Positions 42,679 through 54,247 are shown, counted from the stretch's first letter. The stretch: DNA of 64,000 nucleotides from Apricaphanius iberus (GCA_028564705.1 JAPXFQ010001710.1:248001-312000), one strand, 5' to 3'. A program made the numbers and translations. Notes: generated by a model from the sequence alone, not told the origin.

Positions 42679-43093
42679 TCCGGAGCCGGTCGCGGCTTAC
42701 CGCCGCGGAAGAAATGCGCCCCACGGGGGCCAGCCAGCGCCGGAGAGGGGTCCCTCAATGGGGATCCTCCCGCACAGTGCGGCCGCCCATTACCTGCCGG
42801 GTTGAATCCCCCGGGCAGACTGTGCGGACCCCACCCGTTTATCTCTTAAACGTTTCTCGCCCTCTTCAACTCTGTCCTCTCAGTTCTGTCTATTTTTCCT
42901 TAAGATAGTTCTGTCTATTTTCCTTAAGATAGTTGTTGACTATCGGTCTCGTGCCGGTATTTAGCCTTAGATGGAGTTTACCACCCACTTTGGGCTGCAT
43001 TCTCAAACAACCCGACTCCGAGAAGACCCCGGCATGACGGGGGCCGTTACCGGCCCTACACCGTCCACGGGCTGAGCCTCGATCAGGAGGACT
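42679..43093 (-). pseudogene. 28S rRNA fragment (D1-D2 region), antisense inside L2 copy B
   Basis: On the minus strand it starts with AGTCCTCCTGATCGAGGCTC and AGCCCGTGGACGGTGTAGGG, both standard 28S sequence. It continues through the same blocks as in copy A, to CCGCGGCGGTAAGCCGCGAC and CGGCTCCGGATC. The region between the GATAGTC core and AAACGGGTGGGG is altered in the same way as in A and additionally carries a tandem duplication. Position and borders within the L2 are the same as in A. It is a captured pseudogene fragment, not an rRNA gene. Confidence 0.9.
42874..42927. repeat. Tandem duplication inside the 28S segment of copy B
   Basis: TTCTGTCTATTTT(T)CC plus TTAAGATAG is present twice; copy A has it once (15754-15779). 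Confidence 0.85.
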
Positions 43094-43854
43094 CAGATAG
43101 AGTGTTGGTAGCCAGGTCTCCTAGTAGCTAGGAGACAGGTTAATGTTAGTAGCTATGCTGCTTTAGGCTAGGCTGTTGGAGGACATTATTAGGGTCTGTT
43201 CCTACTTTCTCTCCTACTTCTCCCCAACTGCATGATGTGCTGTCAATTCAAGCACTAACCTGTTTTCTATTATAGTAGGTGCTCCGGATTAGCCCTGCTT
43301 GACGACCCTGACTAAGATGGCATTGCAGTGACGGAAAATTCTCCACGTCCTGCAACAAACTTCTGCATCAGTTCTATTGCTCTTTCTGTGTCTCTGTTAT
43401 GTATTCTCCAAGCCACAGACGGTCGCGGCAGATAACCGCTTGTGCTGAGCCTGGTTCTGCCGGAGGTTTCTTCCTGTTAAAAGGGAGTTTTTCCTTCCCA
43501 CTGTCGCTGCATGCTTGCTCAGTATGAGGGATTGCTGAGAATTCCACGACGCAATCTTCTGTGGTTCTGTAATTTCTACACTAAACATTGTATTGTAATA
43601 ACTCTTTTTGTAAAGTGCCTTGAGATGACATCTGTTGTGAAATGGCGCTATATAAATAAACTGAATTGAATTGAAAAAAGGTCAAATGCAATAAAGAAAA
43701 AACATATGATTCATTGCCACATAACCTTTGACAGACGTCGTTATTCCCTTTGCCATGAATTCAGGGAGTTTCAGATGGGGTACAAAGGGATTTGTTAGAA
43801 ATTTATAAAATATAAGCAGAAAACTATAGTTATTAGTGTGAGGTTCCTTGTCTG

Positions 43855-44310
43855 TGTCCAGTGTGTGTGTGTGGTTCCACCTTTCTCCCATGCAGGGTGC
43901 TGCAGGCAGAAGCAGTTTCAGCTGCAGGCTATCAGGCCAATCAAGGAGGTCTTTAAAGGAGCAGTGTTGCCTTGCAGTAGATGCTAGATGGTTATACCCC
44001 TTTGTGAGGCTGCTCTCTAAACTGAGCATAGGTTTCGTCTGTGTCGTAAAGGAACTTACCTTCCCCTGCATTGCTTCCCTGCAGTTTGCTGTCTCCCTGG
44101 ACCCAAGGGTCCTCCTGCTGCAGTCTGTAGCCCTGGGCGTCTGCTCCTCGCTGGTCAACTGCCTCTCTGTCCTCACTCCTGGGCCAAGTGTTCTGGAGAT
44201 CAGCCAGCTGGATCTCGGCTTGCCTGTCCACCCTCGAATGCCATTAAAACTCACTAGCAAAGACAAGGTTTTGAATAATAAATCTACATATTCCTGATTC
44301 TCTGTGGTCT
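43855..44310 (+). mobile_element. LTR-like sequence, probably a gypsy solo LTR
   Basis: CTCCCATGCAGGGTGCTGC near 43886 resembles CTTCTCTGCAGGGT at 24860 and 56203. A possible polyadenylation signal AATAAATC (44277) and the end TTCCTGATTCTCTGTGG look like a fish LTR. Open frames of 211 codons (minus, 43682-44317) and 149 codons (plus, 43848-44297) overlap each other and show no domain. Confidence 0.4.
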
Positions 44311-44423
44311 GAGTCAAGTGTGTTCACTCCATAGTGTCTTTGCAAACAATGCCATTTAAACTCCCTGGCTACATGATTTCCTTTTGTACTGTTTTTGTCT
44401 TGTCTCTGTCTGTTTTTTTTCTT

Positions 44424-44672
44424 TTAAAGGGGAGTTTTTACTCTCCACTGTCATTACATACTTGTTCAGTATGAAGGATTACTGAGATTGCTGTGGTTGG
44501 AGTCTGCATGTTTCAGGCCCAACCTCACATCAGCGATTCAACACAATCAGTTGGGATTCCTTTCATAGAAAACTTTTAACTGATTGGAATGTTTGTATAA
44601 TTGTATTGAAATGGCTTTTCCTTGTAAAGTGTGTATTGTGAATTGGTGCTACATAAATAAACTAAATTGAAT
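44424..44672 (+). mobile_element. L2 3' end fragment
   Basis: TTTTAAAGGGGAGTTTTTAC, TGTTCAGTATGAAGGATTAC, AAAACTTTTAACTGATTGG, GTGAATTGGTGCTACATAAA and the TAAATTGAATTAAAT tail mark an older L2 subtype. Confidence 0.82.
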
Positions 44673-45424
44673 TAAATCAGCACAAATTCTTGTTTTTTTT
44701 TCTTAATTGCTATTTTTACTTTCCATGCTTTTATCATGTTTTCTTTGTTTCTTTACCACTGAATCACACCTTGAATTACCTTGTTGTTGGAAGTGTGCTA
44801 TGCAAACAAAATTGCCTTGCCAAATCATAGAAGTAGCTCAGAGAATTGCCTTGTCTTGCTTTGCCTTAGACTTGGATGGTGAACAGAGACTGCTACTAGG
44901 CTCTTCCCAGTAGATTCACAGTAGTACAAGAGTGGCATCCATTAATGCAAATCTGCATGAACACTATGTAAGAAAAAAAAATTAGACGAGAATTAAGAAA
45001 AGTTCACAACTGAAACAAAAAAAAAGGGGTTTGGGAATTATTCAGCCTCCTGTACCAGCTCAGAATTTTACATATTTTTCCCCTGAATAATTGGACTATA
45101 TCTTTAGCATATAAGAATCTGCGAGAATTTGTCATCAGAGAGGCGTCCAGGATCAACCGCGACTTACTAGGCAGCTGAAAGATACTACAGTTAATGTATT
45201 ATATGATCGTTTATTTTATTTTTTTTAATAAATGCATGGTTGTTTTTCCTCTCCCACAAGTCTCTCCCCCATTATCTGGAATCCTGCATTGACTAGACAA
45301 TACTTCACTCCTCAAGGTTCTGATCCCATGTTTCAGATGTGTCCTTGTTCCAATGAAGCTAATTAAAATGGCTAAATTACCCCTTCAACATGTCTTGAAT
45401 TTCTCTAGAATAACCACACGTCAA
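44673..45424. other. Unassigned sequence
   Basis: No gene or repeat recognised. Confidence 0.35.
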
Positions 45425-45575
45425 TGACTCCATGTAATCTGCTGGGATTCCTTACACATAAAACTTTTAACCTACTGAAATGTTTGTATAAATGGATTTA
45501 AATTATTTTTCTTGTAAAGGGCCTTGAGATGACATCTGCTGTGAATTGGCACTATACAAATAAATTGATTTGAAA
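45425..45575 (+). mobile_element. L2 3' end fragment
   Basis: TGTAATCTGCTGGGATTCCT, AAAACTTTTAACCTACTG, GGGCCTTGAGATGACATCTG and TGGCACTATACAAATAAATT match the L2 tail. It is truncated to about 150 bp. Confidence 0.8.
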
Positions 45576-46769
45576 ATTAAATAGAAGCCAGTTAATGAAC
45601 CTATCATTTGACACAGGTGTGTTGACCCAACTATAGCGTGTAGGACACTGGTCCTTGTTGGCCTACTTTGAACACCTCTAAACAAGAAATTTACAGTGAA
45701 TAAAGAAGAAAAAAAGCATCAACCTATTAATCCAACATAATACATGAGTGTTGAAACATGTCACCACTACTCTCAGCGTTGTCTAATTTATTTTGGGTTG
45801 TTTGTTTTTTTAACAATCACTGTAACAAAATAAAATACATTTTATTTGCCAAAATCAAAGTAATTAATATTATAGCTTAAAAGGAGAGCTTGCATTCTTT
45901 GAAGTGATATAACCTGTAGCAGACAGATGTCCTATCATTATGAGTTTAAAGAAAAAAAAGAATAAATCCTCAGAGCAGTGGAATGCTCACACCTATTAGA
46001 GTTGAACATGTAGATAATTATTGCCTTCAAGGCGGATGATCAGTGGTATGAAAATCATTGATACGGTGCAATTATTTTTCATATCTCTGTGAAAACTGAA
46101 ATAAACATTTTTTTTCACCTTAAGGATATAAATTGGCAACACATCAAAGAACTGTGATGCACTGAAGGTGAGCACACTTCTTTTGTTGCGTAATGCAGCT
46201 GTAAATGTCAAAATTCAATGTTTCCGCTCCTTATCAAGGTGCGTTTTATGATCTGAAATTCAGAAAAAGAAATGAAAACAGCCTATTTTCAGAAGCCCAG
46301 ATTGACTACAGAAAGAATCTCCAGTTTGTTGTTTTTCTGATACCATTCATAGTCTTCTCTAGTATCTCTGAAATCATGCCAAATCATTAAAGAATCATGG
46401 CTTATTGATGCAGAACCCTTTTAACTCTCTGAATCATTGTTTTTTTAATCTTACATTGAGGAATTCTGGCTCTGAACTCTTAAATTACAATAAAGGTCAA
46501 ACAACACTATATACCCACTTCAAAATCTTAACACTATGTCTGTTAGTAACAACAGTGAAAGCGATAATACCCTGTTAAAATCTCCTTTTCTGGCCCATTT
46601 CAATGGTGGAAAAAAAATGGTAGCTACCAATTGTGCGAGTTGTCCGACTTAAAAAGATGAGAGATCTGTAATTTCATTATTTGAAGGGGTAAGAACTGCT
46701 GCCCCTTCAACTGCGAGAGACAGAATATCCAGGAAATTAATTTGTATGATTCTTAAATAATTTCTTTGT
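45576..46769. other. Unassigned AT-rich sequence
   Basis: Nothing recognised. Confidence 0.4.
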
Positions 46770-46989
46770 ATATTGGTGCAGGGGAAATTATTTAGTCAGT
46801 AACAAAAGTTCACATAAGTACTTTGTAATGTAACCTTGGTCAGCAATGACAGAGGTCAAATGTTTTCTGCTGAGCCATTCCATAACCTTGAAATGTATTT
46901 CTACATCACTTTTGTTGACAGGTAATGTGTTAGGGATCATCTTTGTGCTGGAAGATCCAGTGACGTTTCATCATTAAATCTTTCACTGA

Positions 46990-48140
46990 TGTGAGAAGGT
47001 TTTTGTCCAAAATCTCATTTTACATGGCCCCAGTCATCCTCTCCTTAGTACATATCAGCTGTTCTGTTCCCTGTGCAGAAAAGTAGCTCCAAAGCAAAAT
47101 GCTTCACCGTGGTTATGGTGTTCTTGGGATGAAACTCAGCAATCTTACACCTTAAAACATGGACAGTTGCATTTATACCAAAAGGTTCTATTTTGGTGTC
47201 AATCTGACCATATGACGTACTTCTAGTTCAAAATGGTTTCTGCCAAATATTTGACAGGCATGGACATGTGCTGGTTTACTGGTTACTAATAGTAACCATT
47301 CAAACTGTGATCCCAGCTCACTTCAGGTCATTGATCAATTCCCCCATTGTTGTTCTTGGCTACCGTTGTCAAGATCATGTGAACCCCACAAGCTAAAATC
47401 TTGGAGCTCCAGGTCAAGGGAAGTTGTCAGTTATCTTTTGTTTATTTCATTTTCTAAGAACTGCTCCAACAGTTGATCTGTTCTCAATAAGTTGCTTACC
47501 TATTGTAGATCGAATCATCTTAGGCCACGTCCACACTAAGCCGACTAATGCCTTAAACGTATAATTATTTAGTCTACACCCCCCTATCATCCAAACTACC
47601 CCGGCGTCGTTTAAGGTCTGTGGCCGGATAACTATTAGCCGGGTAAGAGAGCCGTGTAAATCTTAATTCACCGGCTAAACGAGCTAGTGTGGACAGCTTC
47701 CCAGGATAATGAAAGGAAGTGGCATCAATGAATGCTGCGTCAATAACAATATGACATAACAGACAAAGACAACAGCGAAGAGTAATAAATCCATCTCGTC
47801 GTCTGTCCACACCAAAAACTCTCTTCTTCTGAGCAGCTATTGTTTTCTTCGGTTAACGGGACAAGCAGATATGTACTGTGCTGTAGAGCTTCTTGTATAT
47901 TATGTAGGCGCTGGCGTCACGTAGATTATACGCGTGTTTCATGCGTCTTTTCGCGCATGCCCAGTATTTGCACAGGTCGGCATTGATTGCGTAATCATGG
48001 GACCTTAAACGGGGCGTAAATGCTCGTGTTGAGTGGATAACATTAGGCGTCTAACTCCCCGTATAACCTTATCGGCTTAGTGTGAAGGTAGTCTTGTTCA
48101 GGTGTACAGTCTTGTCTCTAGTGTCCTTGGCCATGTTTGA
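46990..48140 (-). pseudogene. Tc1-like transposase remnant
   Basis: The complement carries the start region (CATGGCCAAGGACACTAGAG, 48116-48135), the helix-turn-helix part near 47440-47520 (GGTAAGCAACTTATTGAGAA) and a central part (TATGGTCAGATTGACACCAA; ATAACCACGGTGAAGCATTT). The frame is disrupted repeatedly and by the MITE at 47523-48093. Tc1 transposases are cut-and-paste DDE enzymes of about 340 residues; this one is dead. Confidence 0.72.
47523..48093. mobile_element. Harbinger-type MITE inside the Tc1-like transposase
   Basis: The left end GGCCACGTCCACACTAAGCC and the right end GGCTTAGTGTGAAGGTAGTC are inverted, with decay at the right tip. TTA (47520-47522) and TTG (48094-48096) flank it. 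The termini resemble those of the MITE at 11424-11970 (GGCC-TGTCCACAC). Confidence 0.75.
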
Positions 48141-48165
48141 AGGTGCAGAAAGATGTTTTTTATAC

Positions 48166-48405
48166 ATATAATTATGTTTATTTATATAGCACCAGTACAC
48201 AACAGATGTCACCCCAAAGAACTTTAGAAGAATGTAATTTAAATACAATCATACAAACATCAGTTAAAAAGTTTTTTATTTAAGGAATCCCAGCAGATTG
48301 TGTCAAGTCAATGACATGAGTATGTGCCCTGCACATGCAGACTACAACCGCAGCAATCCCTCATTAACCCCTCATACTGAGCAAGCATGTAGCCACAAAG
48401 AATGT
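48166..48405 (-). mobile_element. L2 3' end fragment inside the Tc1-like element
   Basis: On the minus strand it reads GCTTGCTCAGTATGAGGGGT, AATCTGCTGGGATTCCTTAA, TAACTGATGTTTGTATGATT, TTTGGGGTGACATCTGTTGT and GGTGCTATATAAATAAACAT. It begins exactly where the Tc1-like sequence stops. Confidence 0.78.
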
Positions 48406-49783
48406 CCAATTACTAAGATGTATGCAGTTTAATGGTTTTAGTTTTTTATGTAAAGTACAATGTGAAGAATGAGTTTGGGGGTCCATTATAAGCATGAACA
48501 TGATTTGTAAGACTCACAGCCGGACTCTGAGGCAGACAGCAAGGAGTTTCAATGACATGACAGATCATTCATTTTAGAAATTAAGAAAGAGTGAAATGGG
48601 CATAAAGAAGAGGAAAAGGAAGTCCTGGCTGCCACAGAGTATGCTACTCGAAAACCCAAGCAGGTCGTGCCTCTGTAATCTTTTGATCACACTGGATGAG
48701 CCTGGACCATTCCTAAGCAGCCAGGCTAAGCATGTTGCAGCCACTGGACTCCAGATAGAAAAGCTTTCTTCCCACAGTCCAAATTACATTTTTTTACCAC
48801 TGAAACACTGAGTCAATTACCAGCACAAAAAAAAAAATGAGGCCAAAACGACCTTATCAGGGGAGAAACACAGATGGTCTCACATAGAAGTGGGAAATGT
48901 GTACAAGCTTTCTGGTCACCTGATCTGAGTATCATCATTACCTCAAGTATTTAGGTGTACTGGAGACAAAATAATGTTGTGAGGTTTTACTGAGAGACTG
49001 TATTATTATGTAAAGATTTACATATTTACAATTATAATTATCATACTGTTTATGGGGGCGGGGGGCATGGCAGATGTTATATGTGCTCCTGTTTTCAGTG
49101 GTGGACAGAAAAGTTGTTGTTTTTTTGGATTGGTACAGATAATTTGGGTATCTTGTTGTTATTACTGAGCTTTCGTAAATAATAGTACAAATATTGCTGA
49201 AGAAATTTCAGCATTATAATTACTTGGCACATTTATACATTTGAACATTTTATTTTGACACTTGGGGCTTTGTATGTAAAGTAGGTTTCCTTCATTTTGC
49301 TACTAAAAATTCTATATAGCTGTGTTGTTTGCTATATTTGTACAATCAGTTTTATGAAAGTACAGTATATACTGTCAGTCTAAATTACAAAAATGATTTG
49401 TTATATGTATTTGTGGTTTTTATGTAGTTTAAGCTCTAATATGCAATCAGAGTATGTTTAGTTTAACACAATTGGTGTACATTCAAAAAATCTGAAAACA
49501 ATCTTATCACTTAAGCCAATATTATTATTTTTTTATTTTTTTTTTATTTTTTATTGTTGAATATCAAGGTAAAATCAAAATTAGCCAGAAAAATATACCC
49601 TGGAACCCAGAGGGTTAATATTGCAATATAACTTATTGGTCAAAAATTACACTAAGGTTCTTTATGTTCATTACTGAAAGCCAATTTAATGTCATTTAGA
49701 TGAAGTGGTTGATTAAACAGTTTCTTTTTTAGAGCTTCTGGTGCAAAGATGACAACTTCTGTCTTGTCTGAATTTAAAAGAGG
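48406..49783. other. Remainder of the insert in the Tc1-like element
   Basis: Mostly unassigned AT-rich sequence. The last 50 bp (GATGACAACTTCTGTCTTGT, then CTGAATTTAAAAG) look like antisense L2 coding sequence, so L2 may bound both sides of the insert. Confidence 0.4.
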
Positions 49784-50046
49784 ATAATGAGTTTAATCAG
49801 GTGGCATTAATATATGTAACAAGTGGAGGATAAAAGAGCTTCTTAGAGAAGAAGGGCCAGAATTCTTGCTTGATTGTAGATGCTAAATACTTATTTGCTT
49901 CACCATGATACAAATAAATTACTTAAAAATTATACAATGTGATTTCCTCGATTTTTTATTTTATTTTTTACATTCTGTTTCACAGTTGAAGTGATTATGT
50001 ACAAACCTCTCTCCTTTTTAAGTGGGAAAACTTGCACAGTATGCGT

Positions 50047-50410
50047 GTTTCTCTGAAACCATGTGAAGTTTAGATCAATTGTAGACTGCTAAATTGTATG
50101 GTGTAATTTGTGTTAAACTTCAAATAATGAATCAGTTGTTTTAAGTTATACACCGCAAAGGGGAACCATAAGGGTTGTCATGACTAACCAACTAATCATC
50201 CACTAATGATATGCGGTCAGGTGAGTCACATTGCCTCACCCATCGTAAAATTGGCACTAAAAATGATGAGAAAATAAATGCTTCGACTTATCAATTCTAT
50301 ATATTCTATGTTTATTATGGTCAAAATCACAGAATTTGAACAACACATATTTTTATTACACACTGCCTTTGGAGCGAGGTTGAAGAATGAGAGGTGAGGC
50401 ATTAATATAT
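50047..50410. other. Unassigned spacer
   Basis: Nothing recognised. Confidence 0.35.
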
Positions 50411-50800
50411 TGGCTGTCTTCAGACTGTCCAGAATGGTGCAGCAAAGATTTTAAAGAGATCTTCCAACTACTCTCACTTCACCCCTTTACTATGTCAGCT
50501 GCCCTGGCCCCCTGTCCAACACTGGGTGCATTTTAAAATCTTGGTTTTAACATACAAAGATTTAAAAGATCTTACACCTGTTGATAACGTTGAGCTTTTG
50601 CAGCCTTACATACCTAGTAAATCCTTATGATCAAATAATCAGCATTTCCTGGTTTTGAAAAGGCCCCGTTAAAAAACTAAAGGTGACAGGGCTTTTGCAG
50701 TAGTGGCTCCCTCTCTCTGGAACTTCCTTTTTATCAATCTGAGAACTGCTGATTCAGAGCTTTTCTTTAAAAAAGCAGGTTAAAACCCACCTTTTAAAAG
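50411..50800 (+). pseudogene. L2-like reverse transcriptase C-terminus, divergent
   Basis: Translation with in-frame stops gives LQTVQNGAAKILKRSSNYSH, LPWPPVQHWVHFKILVLTYK, LKDLTPVDNVELLQPYIPSK, KTKGDRAFAVVAPSLWNFLF and LRTADSELFFKKAG. The order matches the L2 post-RT region but is far from copies A and B. It resembles the zebrafish-type L2 subgroup with RAFAVxAPxLWN. No 3' tail follows. Confidence 0.78.
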
Positions 50801-51092
50801 TTGCTTGTGGAAAACGGACGCTATTTTATGTATTGAAAGGACAATACAACTCGTAACAGAAGCAGCCCATCACAACGCTCCTCCTCGTGGATCATCTCCA
50901 ACTAAGCAGGAACATTTTTTTTAAATGAAGGCAAACAAAGATAACTTTTACTTGATAATTTTGGACATATTTGTGGTACAAAATAGGTGCATGCACTTCA
51001 TATACAAACAAAGGTCATACTTCATTTTCAATTTTATGAAAAATATATATCCAAATGTAATATGTTTAACAGAATATGAAATAAATTCTTAG

Positions 51093-51124
<32 letters not shown>

Positions 51125-51587
51125 GTTGTATATATTTTTCTTGTTATATGAGTAGATGGAATGAAACCTATTAAAGCATAACTAAAAGTTGTTAAAATTA
51201 CAAGATATTTTATTAAGGTAAAAGCTTAAAAATAGGCTTTAAATTGGAGTTTAGAGACAACTTTTATACCTCCAAAATGTGTTTTCTAAACATTTTGGTG
51301 GCACACCAGCATTTATTATGTTCATTTTCGGAGCTGTCACCATCTGGGAGCTTTCCGCTGTTTAAAACGACACTATACAACTTTCTCTCAAGGGATTACT
51401 TCTGGAAGTACTGAGTTTCACTTAATGTTGGTATGCTGCAAACTACCAAACTGATTTAAACAAAGTTTTGTGAGCAAAGTTGCAGTTTTGAGACTTGAGC
51501 CATGGCAGATCAGCCAAAGGTTTTCCTTGCAGGAGAGCTCTTAGAGATACGATGGTAGGTAATACGGATGCTGAACTAACCTGAACT
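50801..51587. other. Unassigned sequence with a TTA microsatellite
   Basis: A (TTA)10 tract lies at 51095-51124. Nothing else is recognised. Confidence 0.5.
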
Positions 51588-51827
51588 AGGGCGACTGTGG
51601 CTTAGTAGGATCAGTAGTTGTCTTGCAATCGGAGGGTCGTAGGTTCGATTTCAGCTTCCTCCAGTCACATGTCGTTGTGCCCACTTAACCCCAAACCTAT
51701 CGATAATTGTATCTGTGTATGAACGTGTGCGCCTTTGTGAGTGCGAATGGGTGAATGTGGCTCCAGTGTAAAGCGCTTTGAGTGGTCAACATGACTAGAA
51801 ATGCGCTATATAAATTCAGTCCATTTA
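51588..51827 (+). mobile_element. tRNA-derived SINE, copy 2
   Basis: Same family as 3144-3359: GGGCGACTGTGGCTTAGTAG, GTCTTGCAATCGGAGGGTCG, B box GGTTCGATTTC, CCTCCAGTCACATGTCG, GGTGAATGTGGCTCCAGTGT, AAAGCGCTTTGAGTGGTCAA and GCGCTATATAAATTCAGTCC. It keeps the region after the B box that copy 1 lost. No clear target duplication. Confidence 0.85.
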
Positions 51828-52439
51828 TTACTGGATTGGTAAGTAACAAATACTTGTTCTTGGGTTAGTGTGTTTGGTTGCAAATGATGATGTAATACAG
51901 TGCTGTGGAAAACTGTTTAAGAGTTTATCTACTGACACACTGTTTGATGTGCATTGTTGTTTTAGGTAGCGAGCTTGTAAAACACTTACCTTTTCAGATG
52001 CGCTCCATAGATATTTGGTTTTACAAAAATGACCTTTGATCTTTTTTTGGAGATGTTCATCAGCTTTCTACTGACAAAAATGAGGAGGGACTTTTTTTTG
52101 TTGCCTTCATGTAGAGCCAATTACATTCCAAGATCTGTACTTTATCGGGCAACTGTGAGATGGAGCTCTTTATTAAAATGTGTAATCATACAGAAACATA
52201 TGCATGTTTTTTGTAAAAGGATGAAAGGATTTGTATTCAGTTGATATGAAATTGGACACTAAATAAAACATGTTTGATCATTTAGAGTTGTCTTATTATC
52301 TTATTTATTTTTTTGCAGTTCCACATAAATAATATAATGATAAATAACTGAGCAAGTACACTAATTTACTAAACAAGCTCAGCTTGTTTTGAAGACCTCC
52401 TCTCTTTCGCCCAAGATTCATATCTCATTACATCAGATG
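51828..52439. other. Unassigned sequence
   Basis: Nothing recognised. Confidence 0.35.
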
Positions 52440-53240
52440 AGAGTTGGAATATAGATTAACTGGTATACAGCGAACCTTGGTTGTTGGCTGAGCTCTTTCT
52501 TCACCATAACAGACCAGACCAAGCAAAAATTACAGCAGATGAAGTCTCTTTCTATCATTTCATCTCCTCCTCCATCCAAGCATCACCAGTGACACAAACA
52601 TCATGCCACTTCAACACCTCTGCTTCAAGCTAAGAATGAGCCGAAGGGGGAGTGATGCACGACTTTCTGGTTGAGAGCTGTGACATTACAATCGGAAAAG
52701 ATGACTGTCAATGTTTCAAAGTCGGCTGAGAACTGCTCCAGTACATACTATGGATCTTGACTTAAACACGCCAACATAATTAATACCATCTGCAAAAGGC
52801 AAAGATGAGACCCGAGGTTCCCAAGTCAGATATCATTCTCTCCCCGACTATGCCTCGAGATTGAGTTGATTAATTATTAAAGGTAAGAAGCAGCCCTGGT
52901 AGAGCCCAGCCTGTACTGGAAGCAAGCAAGGCTTTTTGTCAAAAATGTAGACCCAGATCCTTCTGCTGTTATATAAAAACACCAAATACCTCTAAAAATT
53001 AGTCTGGCATTCCTAAATTCCACAGCAATCTGCTATAAAATGTACCTCAAAAATCAAATGTCTTTTCAAGCTAAACAAAACATTAGCTTCCGCTACCTCT
53101 GCATCTTCATGCCATTTTCAACTGGCTTCCTGATCTCACTTCAGATAAATTCTAGACCAACAGATATTCCTGCCTGACGTTTTCAATTAACCTGTCAACC
53201 ATCACAGAGATGATAGGTCCCTTGACAATGTCTCTTTTGG
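52440..53240 (-). mobile_element. Ancient RTE (Rex3-like) LINE remnant
   Basis: The plus-strand text carries antisense RTE landmarks in order: TTTCTTCACCATAACAGACC, AACTGCTCCAGTACATACTA, TACCATCTGCAAAAGGCAAA (complement of the FADD region), AGCAGCCCTGGTAGAGCCCA, AAATGTCTTTTCAAGCTAAA and AACCTGTCAACCATCACAGA. The same order is found in Rex3 but divergence is high. No open frame survives. Confidence 0.62.
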
Positions 53241-53817
53241 AACTGCTGCTCACTAATCCTAACCACTCTTACTAACCTATCTTGTATAAGTTTTTCACAT
53301 ATCATAATGGTATGGATCATCAACATTAGTTATTACAGCTCTTCACATCCACCTTGATTTTGAGGATTTTCATTAGAACATTTTTCTTCTCTCCCTTGTG
53401 TTTCACAGTCATGATAACGGGACCAAAGACAGACCTCGAGGCGTAAGGACTAATACTCTCACAATGCACTCTTACGTCCTGTCTACACAGAGACAAAACC
53501 AGGTGTAGCAGCAAAGATATTTAGTCGGATAGGTGTTTCATCCACAAGGATACAGTAAATTATAATTTTTTTTATGTGGGTTTGAGAGTGAAGAAACGTC
53601 AAAACAGTGGCTCGGTTGTCTCCGTGTGAGACAACTGTGTTAATCTGTGTAGTCAAAGGCATGAATTATTGCAGTGCCACAATTACAGATTCATTTTTGA
53701 AAATGTATTTACGTTTAAACAGGACGTGAGTAGTTTGATATTTATTGTATCTAAAGTTATGACTTGATCCTTAATTGGTACAGTATATATCAATCTGAGC
53801 TTTTTATCAATGTCTAA
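53241..53817. other. Unassigned sequence
   Basis: Nothing recognised. Confidence 0.35.
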
Positions 53818-54247
53818 TAAGTGGACAAAAATTGTTGGTAGGCTACCCTTTAGTTAATGAAAAAAAAAACTCTCACTGGTCACAGAAATAACCTAAATCA
53901 GACAAAAGTAATAATAAATAAAAATTCTACAAAATTAAACAATGAGAGTCAGACGTTGCTTTTTAATCATGCTTCAAAAGAATTATTTAAAAAAATAAAC
54001 TCATGAAACAGGCCTGGACAAAAATGATGGTACCCCTAAAAAAGACTGAAAATGTGACCAAATTAACATTTAAATTTAAGGTGTGTCCAGTAATTAGCAC
54101 CACAGGTGTCTCCAAACTTGTAATCTCTCAGTGGGCCATGAGGGCTACAGGTAGTCACTTTTTGGTGACAGGGTGTTTACCACCAACATGGACCAGAGAA
54201 AGCAAAGAGTTGTCTCAGGAGATTAGAAAGAAAATTGTATGTATTAA
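53818..54247 (+). mobile_element. Tc1-like transposon 5' part, truncated by a hAT-like element
   Basis: GTGGACAAAAATTGTTGGTA (53821) is the outer end and GGCCTGGACAAAAATGATGG (54011) the inner part of a long fish Tc1 inverted repeat. The untranslated leader (GGTGTGTCCAGTAATTAGCA, CACAGGTGTCTCCAAACTTG) follows, and then the transposase start ATGGACCAGAGAAAGC at 54189. Sequence beyond 54247 is the hAT-like element, and the rest of the transposase is not found on its far side. Confidence 0.8.

Larger units (their letters stand above)
41917..43675 (+). mobile_element. L2 LINE copy B with antisense 28S in its 3' region
   Basis: It extends about 90 bp further 5' than copy A and is otherwise co-linear with it: coding end, purine-rich GGTAG/AGATAG tract, antisense 28S segment, second purine-rich tract, L2 3' end and GAATT-repeat tail. 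It differs from copy A by a 25-26 bp tandem duplication near 42876-42926 and by keeping about 11 bases of 28S sequence that A lost. The flanks are unrelated to those of A. Open coding frame and high identity imply recent movement of this subfamily. Confidence 0.9.
46770..50046 (-). mobile_element. Tc1-like transposon, reverse strand, split twice
   Basis: 46790-47520, 48094-48165 and 49784-50046 are three successive parts of one fish Tc1-like element. The last holds TTTAATCAGGTGGCATTAAT, AGCTTCTTAGAGAAGAAGGG, AAATACTTATTTGCTTCACC and ACAATGTGATTTCC; the ends carry TTAGTCAGTAACAAAAGTTC and AAGTGGGAAAACTTGCACAG. A Harbinger MITE (47523-48093) and about 1.6 kb that includes L2 sequence (48166-49783) separate the parts. 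Confidence 0.8.

Noticed and set aside
42714..42908. Small protein-coding gene
   Set aside because: The 64-codon frame lies in the antisense 28S segment and is a by-product of its GC-rich sequence.
14883..43675. Segmental duplication joining L2 copies A and B
   Set aside because: Homology stops at the element borders and the 5' ends differ.
43682..44317. 211-codon gene on the minus strand
   Set aside because: It lies over LTR-like sequence and an opposing 149-codon frame, shows no domain, and its codons look like read-through of noncoding sequence.
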